Positions 51,316 through 58,409 of a DNA stretch of 64,000 nucleotides are shown piece by piece (the stretch's first letter is position 1; each line of letters opens with the position of its first letter). A program made the translations under genes and the position numbers. Source of the stretch: Demequina sp. NBRC 110054 (GTDB taxonomy: Bacteria; Actinomycetota; Actinomycetes; Actinomycetales; Demequinaceae); the NCBI RefSeq assembly GCF_002090115.1, contig NZ_BBRK01000004.1:620001-684000 (forward strand). The letters are read 5' to 3'. The notes below the pieces were generated by a model. It ran no database searches. It saw nothing but the letters and a program-made list of their open reading frames with translations, and was not told the DNA's origin.

Positions 51316-52634
51316 GCGCGACACAGCGGCGCGCGCGCCGCCGGTCATTCGGGTCTGTCGAGCGCCTGGCCTCTGGCCGATTCCGTGCTCGCTATACGGG
51401 TCCGGACGGGCGGTCGCGTTCGGCCCCGAGCACCTTCGCAACCAAGAGTGAGGCCGACCGATGGCTGACGCTGATCCGCGCCGAGCTGCTGCGGGGCTCG
51501 TGGACCGCACCCGAGGCCGCGAACATCACACTGGCCGACTACACGACCGCGTGGCTGCGCCAACGTACCCCGCAACTGCGCCCGCGGACCCTCGACCTCT
51601 ACCGACGCCTAGTCGACCGATGGCTACTCGCGCCGGTCGGCGAGGGCCGCCATGCAGTCAGCCTCGGCCCTCTGCCGCTGCGCGCCCTCACCCCGGCCCT
51701 GGTGCGCGAGTGGCACGCGGCCGTGAGCGAAGCCGCTCACGCCTCCGCATCAGCTCGAGGCGTCACCGAGACCCGACGCACTCACCCGGCACGAGCGTGG
51801 GCACACGCCGCAGGCCTGACCGTCGCCCGAACCGGACGCCTCTCGCCCGCGATCGTCGACGCCTGGCACCAGGCGGGCGCACCCCGCCCCGCCAAGCCGA
51901 CTCGCGAGCGCCCCAACGCGGGCTGCACCATTGCCGCGCAGGCCTACCGCCTCCTGCACGCGATCCTGACCACGGCCACCGACGACGAGCTGCTGACCGC
52001 CAACCCCGCCCGCATCGCCGGAGCCGGTCACGTCGCCCACCCCGAACGCCTGCCACTGACACCCCAAGAGGTCACTCGCCTGGCCGCAGCGATGCCCGAG
52101 CACTACCACGCCGCCGTGCTCGTCGCCGCCTGGTCAGGGCTTCGCCCGGGCGAAGTGTTCGCCCTCAGACGCCGAGACCTCGACCTCGCCAGGGGCCGCC
52201 TGAGCGTGCGTCAAACCCTAGTGGAGGTCGCAGGCCACCCGGTCGCGTACGGACCGCCCAAGACCGCCGCAGGACGACGCACCGTGGCCTTGCCCGTCAT
52301 CGTCACCAACGCCCTCACCGAGCACCTGGAACGCCATACCAACCCCGGCACCGACGCGCTCGTGTTCACCACCACCACAGGCCTGCCCGTGACCTCCGCG
52401 ACCCGCTCCCACGCCATGCGAACCGCCCGAACCGCCATCGGACGTCCCGACATCACCTGGCACCACCTACGCCACACCGGAGCCACCCTTGCCGCCCAAG
52501 CCGGGGCCACGCCTGCCGAACTCATGGCCCGCATCGGCCACACCAGCACTCGCGCCGCCCACATTTACCAACACGCCACCCTCGACCGCGATGCTCACAT
52601 CGCGGTAGCGCTCGATGCGCTCGCGCGTAGATAG
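51312..52634 (+). CDS. Tyrosine recombinase (island integrase 2)
   Basis: 440 residues, same domain plan as integrase 1: arm-binding RARYTGPDGRSRSAPSTFATKSEADRWL, core-binding ADYTTAWLRQRTPQLRPRTLDLYRR, catalytic Arg in WSGLRPGEV, HxxR in HHLRHTGA, His in IGHTS, Tyr in IYQHAT. GTG 51312 overlaps the previous stop. Last gene of an overlapping operon headed by the excisionase-like gene. Lies ~2.1 kb from attR, so it may act on its own site or share attR with integrase 1. Confidence 0.95.
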   Translation: MSATQRRARRRSFGSVERLASGRFRARYTGPDGRSRSAPSTFATKSEADRWLTLIRAELLRGSWTAPEAANITLADYTTAWLRQRTPQLRPRTLDLYRRLVDRWLLAPVGEGRHAVSLGPLPLRALTPALVREWHAAVSEAAHASASARGVTETRRTHPARAWAHAAGLTVARTGRLSPAIVDAWHQAGAPRPAKPTRERPNAGCTIAAQAYRLLHAILTTATDDELLTANPARIAGAGHVAHPERLPLTPQEVTRLAAAMPEHYHAAVLVAAWSGLRPGEVFALRRRDLDLARGRLSVRQTLVEVAGHPVAYGPPKTAAGRRTVALPVIVTNALTEHLERHTNPGTDALVFTTTTGLPVTSATRSHAMRTARTAIGRPDITWHHLRHTGATLAAQAGATPAELMARIGHTSTRAAHIYQHATLDRDAHIAVALDALARR

Positions 52635-52642
52635 TTCGGCAA

Positions 52643-53638
52643 CTACGAAAGCCAAGTGAGTGCGCAGCACCGCGCCTTTGTCTCACCAGAGCCGCAGGGG
52701 CAAGGCTGATCGGCTGGCACTGCGGCCCAAAGCGCGGGAAGTTCGAGATCGATCGCAGGCTGTGCGCCGAGGTATCCGCCCACGAGCGGGTCGTCCCAGA
52801 AGTGCCCTGCCAGGAGCTTCCAACCTCTCTTCGTGAAGAACCCATCGGGCCCGTCACGGAAGTGGATCGAGTTCGGAATGTGCCAGGCGATTCCGCCGAG
52901 GATCAACTCGGAGAGTTGGCGGCTCACGCCCGTCGGCGGAATTGCCTTGGGGTTGGGTGGGGTTGTGTGGCCGGTAGGCGCGATGAACGAGTAGAGCCGC
53001 ACACCGAACGGCGGCAGAATGCGCGAGTAGTCGTCCCGGTTCACGCGGTCAGCAAGGTCGAGTTCGTTCTTCTGGGTCAAGCGGCCCCTCATGGACGGCG
53101 CGTGATGAATCCGGACGAGAGTTCCGAGGAGCGCGCGCTGAATTGGCACCAGCGCATCTCCTGACAGGTGCCAACCGAAGGCGTCGAAGCGTTGAATCTC
53201 GATGCCGGCCTGTCGCACCTGATCTGGGCCGCTATTGGCGAGCATCTCCAGAAGTCGCTCACCTTGCGACATGCGTTTCTCGCAGTCCTCGCAGAGCAGG
53301 TAGTGCTTTGGCAAGTCCTGGTCTGCGCCCGTGACCGCGTCACCTGGCTTGCCGCGGTAGAAGGCGCCCTTTGGCTTCATCCCTAGGTTCTGCATGCTTC
53401 TCTGCTCGGCCTTGGCGTGCTTTCCCGCGAACCGAGGCACGACGTGTGAGTGGAGAAGCAGGACGTGGTGTCTCCGACAGATACAGCATCGTCCCTCGAC
53501 TTCTTGCGTTCGACGGTCCGAGCCCAACATTGGCGCGCTGCCGGTCCCGGGAATTGGGGGCAACTTGTTGCGTTTCGGCTTCTCGTAGGGGCCAACCGCG
53601 GCGTCACGGCGACTCGCTTTGGCTTTGCTCCCGCTCAC
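52643..53638 (-). CDS. HNH-like/SEC-C motif protein
   Basis: 331 residues. The N-terminal part has CCICRRHHVLLLHSHVVPRF and later LLCEDCEKRMSQGE, paired CxxC knuckles around an HSH like a degenerate HNH/zinc-ribbon. The C-terminus carries the SEC-C motif CPCGSGETKARCC, a small zinc finger. The middle is unrecognised. GTG 53638 is the start. Ends 8 bp from integrase 2, converging. Possibly another defence-type cargo gene; function unknown. Confidence 0.75.
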   Translation of the reverse strand: MSGSKAKASRRDAAVGPYEKPKRNKLPPIPGTGSAPMLGSDRRTQEVEGRCCICRRHHVLLLHSHVVPRFAGKHAKAEQRSMQNLGMKPKGAFYRGKPGDAVTGADQDLPKHYLLCEDCEKRMSQGERLLEMLANSGPDQVRQAGIEIQRFDAFGWHLSGDALVPIQRALLGTLVRIHHAPSMRGRLTQKNELDLADRVNRDDYSRILPPFGVRLYSFIAPTGHTTPPNPKAIPPTGVSRQLSELILGGIAWHIPNSIHFRDGPDGFFTKRGWKLLAGHFWDDPLVGGYLGAQPAIDLELPALWAAVPADQPCPCGSGETKARCCALTWLS

Positions 53639-53738
53639 GGTGTCCCCTGACGCCTAGCGCTCAGATTGAGCTGTCGCACCACAACGTGACCATGAATTCG
53701 AAGATCCGCTGCGTTTGGCGTCAAGAACATAGCTCCGG

Positions 53739-54479
53739 CTACTCGCAGGCAATGCCGTCGCCGTCGCGATCCAACTTGCTTGAGTAGCCAGGATCACCGC
53801 GGTGAATCGGCGCTGCGCCTGCTTCCCGTACAGCGGTGCAGTTGGCGTAACTCACTTCTGCGTCAAACTGATCTTCCTCTTGTGGCGCGTCGGCACCCGA
53901 AGCGCCCTCGACGGCTTCTCGATACCCCTCCGCAAACGGATGATCTGGGCACAGCGCAAGCATTCCATTGACCTCGGCAGTCTGTCCGGCAGACAGTTCC
54001 GCGCCAGAAAGGTAGTAGTCGCTAGCGTCGACCGTCGCACAAATTTGATACAGCACGTCGATGTCGTTGTCGTCGTACCCAGAAAGGGCATACGCGGCGA
54101 GCTCAACATCGGACGTCGGGACCACGTCGTCCTCGGTGGTCGCGTCGCAGTACTCGAACTCATGAGCCCACGCCGCAGAGAAGTCCACGTCGTCGCGTCG
54201 CTCAATCACGACCTTCACGGACGGCCCGCTCGATTCGTCGCACGCAAGACCGACGGTGCCGTAGAAGGGCCCCTCCGGCGTCTCAACTGCGACGGCTTCA
54301 ACGCTCGGCGTCTCGCTCGGTGTCTCGCTCGGCGACACCGAGGCGATCTCAGTCGGTTCCTCTGTTGTCGACACCTCGCCCGATTCACTTTGGGCCACTT
54401 CGGTGGCGTCGCCAGAGCCCGCAGAGCAGCCAGCAGCAAGGACCGCGACAGCCGCTGCTCCCACGATGAACCTACGCAT
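53739..54479 (-). CDS. Lipoprotein with Excalibur calcium-binding domain
   Basis: 246 residues. Signal peptide with lipobox LAAGC (lipidated Cys18), a Ser/Thr/Glu/Pro linker (VSPSETPSETPSVEAV), an unrecognised middle, and a C-terminal Excalibur domain (YANCTAVREAGAAPIH... ending DRDGDGIACE), which binds calcium through DxDxDG. ATG 54479 has GGGGG 7 bases upstream; the adjacent ATG 54482 is possible. Likely on the cell surface. Last gene before attR; might alter the envelope, for example in phage adsorption. Confidence 0.85.
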   Translation of the reverse strand: MRRFIVGAAAVAVLAAGCSAGSGDATEVAQSESGEVSTTEEPTEIASVSPSETPSETPSVEAVAVETPEGPFYGTVGLACDESSGPSVKVVIERRDDVDFSAAWAHEFEYCDATTEDDVVPTSDVELAAYALSGYDDNDIDVLYQICATVDASDYYLSGAELSAGQTAEVNGMLALCPDHPFAEGYREAVEGASGADAPQEEDQFDAEVSYANCTAVREAGAAPIHRGDPGYSSKLDRDGDGIACE

Positions 54480-54630
54480 CATCTTTCCCCCAGCAATCAA
54501 GGACGAGGCATCGTTGTTTCGTCCGATGCGAACCTATCGCAGAGCGCCTCCCTCACAGCAAACACGATGGCGTGGCGGCCGAAGGAGGCGCGCGCCAAAG
54601 ACGGAGCGAATGCGCCGGTGGGCGTATCGA

Positions 54631-54650
54631 CTTCGTGGAACAACATGGAA
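54631..54650 (+). repeat. Right copy of terminal repeat
   Basis: CTTCGTGGAACAACATGGAA differs from 38530-38549 by one base and lies ~120 bp inside attR. Near it, three 10-base units (GCGGATTCGC, GCGGACTCAC, ACGGACAACG) repeat from about 54667. The 54480-54771 gap holds no gene. Confidence 0.6.
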
Positions 54651-54771
54651 TAGCGGACGCCGATTCATGCGGATTCGCGCGGACTCACACGGACAACGCT
54701 GCTACCATTACCGCAGGTAATCAGTGGATGGCCCCTGGTAGCCGGGATGTGCGGATAGGGCCCAAGGATGA

Positions 54772-54817
54772 TTCCCAAGCTGATAGCGCGGGTTCGATTC
54801 CCGTCACCCGCTCCAAT
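54772..54817 (+). repeat. attR (46-bp direct repeat)
   Basis: The 3' half of the tRNA-Gly gene only; the 5' half is absent, so this is not a functional tRNA. Confidence 0.97.
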
Positions 54818-54819
54818 GG

Positions 54820-54845
54820 AAAGGCCCCTCATACGAGGGGCCTTT
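54820..54845 (+). terminator. Former tRNA-Gly terminator, now beyond attR
   Basis: AAAGGCCCCTC-ATAC-GAGGGGCCTTT, a perfect 11-bp stem beginning 2 bases after attR and ending in TTT. Its position suggests it ended the tRNA transcript before the island separated them by 16.4 kb. Confidence 0.8.
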
Positions 54846-54869
54846 CGCGTCTGTCGCAGGCGCGTCGGC

Positions 54870-56663
54870 TCAGGCGCTCGCGTCCTGCTCGGGGGCGAGG
54901 GTGCCGACAGCGTCGAACACGAACCTCGCAGCGACCAAGGGATCGATCCTCCCGGTCGGCTCAACCTTCGCAGCGGAGGCAGCGTCGCTCGAGTACGCCA
55001 CACCCCTCTCGGCGAGCGCGGCAACGAAGGCACGGTCGATCGCGCTCATCCTGGTCGCCACCTCCTCGGGGACAGCCATCGCGCCGCCCTCCTCGGCGTC
55101 AGGAGTCGCGTTCGCGACCGTCGCGAGAAGCGACTGCGTCACGCCTCCAGCAAGGCACTCGTCGACCATGGCCGCGCGCAGCGCCCAGTGAGGCGCGTCG
55201 GCACAGGACGGCGCGCTGGCCGCGTCGCCTTCCTGGCCCACCGCTCGTCCGACGACGAGAGATGCCGGCGAGCGGCTGCCGAGCCACTTGTCGACCGCGA
55301 CAAGCCGCGGATCTGCCTCATGGCCACCGCTCACCGAGTCCACCCACTCACCGACGAAGTCTGCCCACGAGCGACCGCGCCCCGCACACACCTGCGCCCA
55401 CCACTCCGCGGCCGCCGTAGCGGCCGCCGGGCCCACATCGAGCACGGCCGTCAGCCGTGTCCCGCGACCTGCGTCCACGGCGAGGTCGAACGGCTTGGGT
55501 GCACCGCCCAGGAGGCCTCGACGCGCTCGAGCCGGCAGCGTGGGCGCGCCGCGCGCCACCAGATGGACGGCCTTGCCGTGCCGCGTGCCAGTGACGGGCG
55601 CAGGAACCTCGGCGACGGTGGAGCGCTCGAGAGCGCTCCACGACGCGAGACCGACCAGGGGCGCGACAGCGAGCGCGATCGGCACCTCCGCGGGACGCTC
55701 GGGCGGGCGCGCGACCGAGCGGCGCGGCGGCTCGGCCAGCTGAGAGAGGTCGCCGCACACGCGCACTCCGGAGCGCTCGACGGAGGCCACGAGGGCGTCC
55801 GCGAACTCACCCACGGGCTCGATCGCCCACGTCGGCAGCCCGATCTTCTCCTCGCCCCAGGTTCCCGCGCGGCGTGCGACTCCCATCGAGAGAGCGTCCC
55901 GTGCGAGCGCACTCGCCTCGAGGTCGTCGCGGCGCGCAGTGCCGACCTCATAGAGCGCCCGCAGGTACTCGGTCTCGAGCACCGTGAGGCTCAGATTCTG
56001 GTCAGGCGCGGACAGGAAGGCCGGGTCCACCCCGAGCAGAGTGCCGAACGCCCTCGACAGGTGCTGCCTGTCGGTGCGATCGAGCACGATCACGGTCACG
56101 TTCTCGGGGCCCACGATGCGCGCCCACCTCTCGGGCAGCGGGAGCCCGTCCTTCCACGACCGGTACGCGTGCAGCGCGCCGAGTGTCGCGCTTGAGGGAT
56201 CCGCGAGGCACTCGCGCAGGAAATCGTCGAGCGAGGCGGGCCGCGCGCCCTTGACGCGCTGCTGCCAGTACGACGGAAGCATGTCGGCGAAGTTCCGCAG
56301 AGTCAGCACGACGTGCACGGGTCCGTTCGCCACACGGTCGAGCATCACGCGCACGCGGGCGGGGGAGGTCCCGGAGAGGTTCTCATCCGAGAGGAAGGTG
56401 AGCCGCCTCTCACCGCGAAGGCGGCCGACGAAATCGGCGATCTCGGCCTCCTGAGCCGCGGTCGGCTCCGCACGGTTGAGTGTGAGGCTCAGCGCGTGGT
56501 CGTCCGCCCGCAGATGCGGGTAGAGGACTCCCGCGGCGCGCAGCTCGGCGGAGTGCGCGACGCAGCCTGCCTGCAGGGACGTGGTGCCGGTCTTGGGAGC
56601 CCCGACGTGCAGCAGCGTGGTGCCGTCGGCGAGGGTGCTGAGATCCCCCACGGAGAGGCTCAT
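54870..56663 (-). CDS. Sulfotransferase-like protein
   Basis: 597 residues. Near the N-terminus LLHVGAPKTGTTSLQAG is the PAPS 5'-phosphate loop (GxPKTGTT), and LTLRNFADMLPSYWQQRVKG fits the 3'-phosphate binding region (R...S). The remaining ~400 residues (rich in Ala/Val, many SxR) are unusual and include a variable region. It would transfer sulfate to an unknown polymer or glycan. Its start overlaps the upstream glycosyltransferase stop (ATGA), so they act together. Confidence 0.82.
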   Translation of the reverse strand: MSLSVGDLSTLADGTTLLHVGAPKTGTTSLQAGCVAHSAELRAAGVLYPHLRADDHALSLTLNRAEPTAAQEAEIADFVGRLRGERRLTFLSDENLSGTSPARVRVMLDRVANGPVHVVLTLRNFADMLPSYWQQRVKGARPASLDDFLRECLADPSSATLGALHAYRSWKDGLPLPERWARIVGPENVTVIVLDRTDRQHLSRAFGTLLGVDPAFLSAPDQNLSLTVLETEYLRALYEVGTARRDDLEASALARDALSMGVARRAGTWGEEKIGLPTWAIEPVGEFADALVASVERSGVRVCGDLSQLAEPPRRSVARPPERPAEVPIALAVAPLVGLASWSALERSTVAEVPAPVTGTRHGKAVHLVARGAPTLPARARRGLLGGAPKPFDLAVDAGRGTRLTAVLDVGPAAATAAAEWWAQVCAGRGRSWADFVGEWVDSVSGGHEADPRLVAVDKWLGSRSPASLVVGRAVGQEGDAASAPSCADAPHWALRAAMVDECLAGGVTQSLLATVANATPDAEEGGAMAVPEEVATRMSAIDRAFVAALAERGVAYSSDAASAAKVEPTGRIDPLVAARFVFDAVGTLAPEQDASA

Positions 56664-57796
56664 CGCGTGCGATCCCAGTCGATGGCATCCATCACCCGGC
56701 GCAGGTCCCCGTCGACGACGAGGCCGGCTGACTCGCGGGCGTTCCGCTCATACTTCCAATGCGTCGAGATCCCCCTGAAGTGCCGCATGAGCACCGCGTC
56801 CGTGTTCGGCTGGTTGGCCATGGGATGCACGCCGTGCGTGCCCCACACCGCCTCGTCGGACAGACGTCGCGGGTCCAGGCACCACTTCGGGTAGGCGTCG
56901 GCTCCCTCGGGGTCGAAGCGTCCGAAGTCGCGGAATGCAGGCGCATCGGCGGAGTACCCGCCTTCCGGCACGTCGTTCTCGATCCATCGCCCGCCGAACA
57001 GCACCACGGCCTCGGGGGACCTCTCGGCGTGGGAGAACACCGAGTCCCCGTCCGAGGTGAGGACGAGCTCGTCGATGTCGGAGTTGAGCACGCCCTGCGC
57101 GCGAGCGAGGAACCGCCCTCGTGCGTGCACCATCGTGTTGCGCTGCAGGTAGAAGGACTCCCAGAGCCCGTTGTCGAATCCCTGCGGTCCGTACGGGTGG
57201 TCCCAGTCGACGACGACGACTGTGTCGAGGCCGGGCACGCTGCCGAGGGTCAGCCGGAGGTCCTCGGTCGTGTACTCGGTCGAGCCGTTGTCGTACAGCA
57301 GCACGGCATCGGCTCCGTGCTGCTGCACGTAGAAGTTCGCCCACTGCCTGATCCAGGCCAGATCGTTGTTCTTGGACAGGGTGAAGACCACGCGTCGGTT
57401 TGCGAACAGGTCCAGGTGGGACGGCTGGATCGTGAGCTCGACATCGCCCAGCCCGCCCTCGATGCGCAGCGTCGAGGGGGCCGACACCTGCGGCGGGACG
57501 GGCGCGTACGACTCCATCGCCTTGCGACGCGCGAAGATCGTCGGGTCGACCTCGACGCCGTCGATCGTCCAGCGCGAGTCACGGAGGTGACGCTTGAGGT
57601 TGCGCGGCGGGGGGCCTACGAGGACGACGCGGTCGTCGTCGAGGAACGCGTCGTACAGAACCGTCCGCGAGTCGAAACGGTCCATGTAGCCGGGCTCGCG
57701 GAGCTCGATCGGACGCGGCGGGTTGCGCACGACGGGTGCGTCCTCCGGCAGCGCCCACAGCGATGTGCGCACGTGGGCCACAGGATCTTTCTCCAC
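56660..57796 (-). CDS. Glycosyltransferase family 92-like protein
   Basis: 378 residues. The central domain VVFTLSKNNDLAWIRQWANFYVQQHGADAVLLYDNGSTEYTTEDL and VLNSDIDELVL (DxD metal motif) match the Glyco_transf_92/2_4 pattern. GTG 57796 is the start. Paired with the sulfotransferase, it suggests synthesis of a sulfated surface glycan. Acceptors are unknown. Confidence 0.82.
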   Translation of the reverse strand: MEKDPVAHVRTSLWALPEDAPVVRNPPRPIELREPGYMDRFDSRTVLYDAFLDDDRVVLVGPPPRNLKRHLRDSRWTIDGVEVDPTIFARRKAMESYAPVPPQVSAPSTLRIEGGLGDVELTIQPSHLDLFANRRVVFTLSKNNDLAWIRQWANFYVQQHGADAVLLYDNGSTEYTTEDLRLTLGSVPGLDTVVVVDWDHPYGPQGFDNGLWESFYLQRNTMVHARGRFLARAQGVLNSDIDELVLTSDGDSVFSHAERSPEAVVLFGGRWIENDVPEGGYSADAPAFRDFGRFDPEGADAYPKWCLDPRRLSDEAVWGTHGVHPMANQPNTDAVLMRHFRGISTHWKYERNARESAGLVVDGDLRRVMDAIDWDRTR

Positions 57797-57928
57797 CAGC
57801 GAGACTCCTCGGGATTGCGGCGAGAGACCGGTGCCGCCCGCTCGAGACTACAGAGGAATCTACCCCCGAAGGACCTCGCGCACAGGCGCGCGTCGGAGGA
57901 AGAGACGGACGGTACCGAGGGGCCTCGG

Positions 57929-58321
57929 CTATCGCGCCTCGAGCACGTCGACAGCGAACACGAGCGTCGAGCCGGCGGGGATCGGGCCCATGGGCTCGAA
58001 GCCGTAGCCGGACTCCGGCGGCACGACGAGCAGCAGCTGCGAACCCACGGGCTGGCCGACGATGCCATCGACCCAGCCGTCGATGAGCGCGCCGTAGGCG
58101 ATGGGGAACGAGATGGACTCGCCGCGGTCCCACGAGGAGTCGAACTTCGCGCCGTCCCACAGCCAGCCGCTGTAGTGCACGGTGATGTACTGGCGCTCGG
58201 CCACGGCGGGACCGTCGCCCTTCTTCAGCACGTCGACCACGAGCTCCTGGGGCATCTCGGCGCCGGCGAAGTCGACGGACGGCGCACCGCTCGCGTCACG
58301 GGTGATGGTGGGAAGGCTCAT
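57929..58321 (-). CDS. FKBP-type peptidyl-prolyl isomerase
   Basis: 130 residues of the FKBP fold: VHYSGWLWDGAKFDSSWDRGESISFPIAYGALIDGWVDGIVGQPVGSQLLLVVPPESGYG ends with the family's hydrophobic pocket residues. No signal peptide, so cytoplasmic. It catalyses cis/trans proline isomerisation. GGAGACC precedes ATG 58321. Single gene. Confidence 0.95.
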   Translation of the reverse strand: MSLPTITRDASGAPSVDFAGAEMPQELVVDVLKKGDGPAVAERQYITVHYSGWLWDGAKFDSSWDRGESISFPIAYGALIDGWVDGIVGQPVGSQLLLVVPPESGYGFEPMGPIPAGSTLVFAVDVLEAR

Positions 58322-58409
58322 GAGGGTCTCCTTGGGATTGCGCGTACCGCTTCAGCCTAGGTGGATCGCGCCCTCGGCGCGCACGCCGGACATCCGACAT
58401 GATGAGGGC

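Larger units (their letters stand above)
38418..54817. mobile_element. Genomic island integrated at tRNA-Gly(CCC)
   Basis: A ~16.4-kb element bounded by a perfect 46-bp direct repeat containing the tRNA 3' half (attL 38418-38463, attR 54772-54817). Cargo: two tyrosine integrases, an excisionase-like gene, a replication-like winged-helix gene beside iteron-like repeats, MazG+HNH, a beta-solenoid membrane protein, a minus-strand group with ParB-like, possible nuclease and DUF3883 genes, an SEC-C protein and an Excalibur lipoprotein. No conjugation or structural phage genes are visible. G+C is visibly lower in places and the GCATCGTCC motif is nearly absent. Confidence 0.93.

Noticed and set aside
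54772-54817. Second tRNA-Gly gene
   Set aside because: Only the 3' half is present (attR); no acceptor 5' strand or D-arm.
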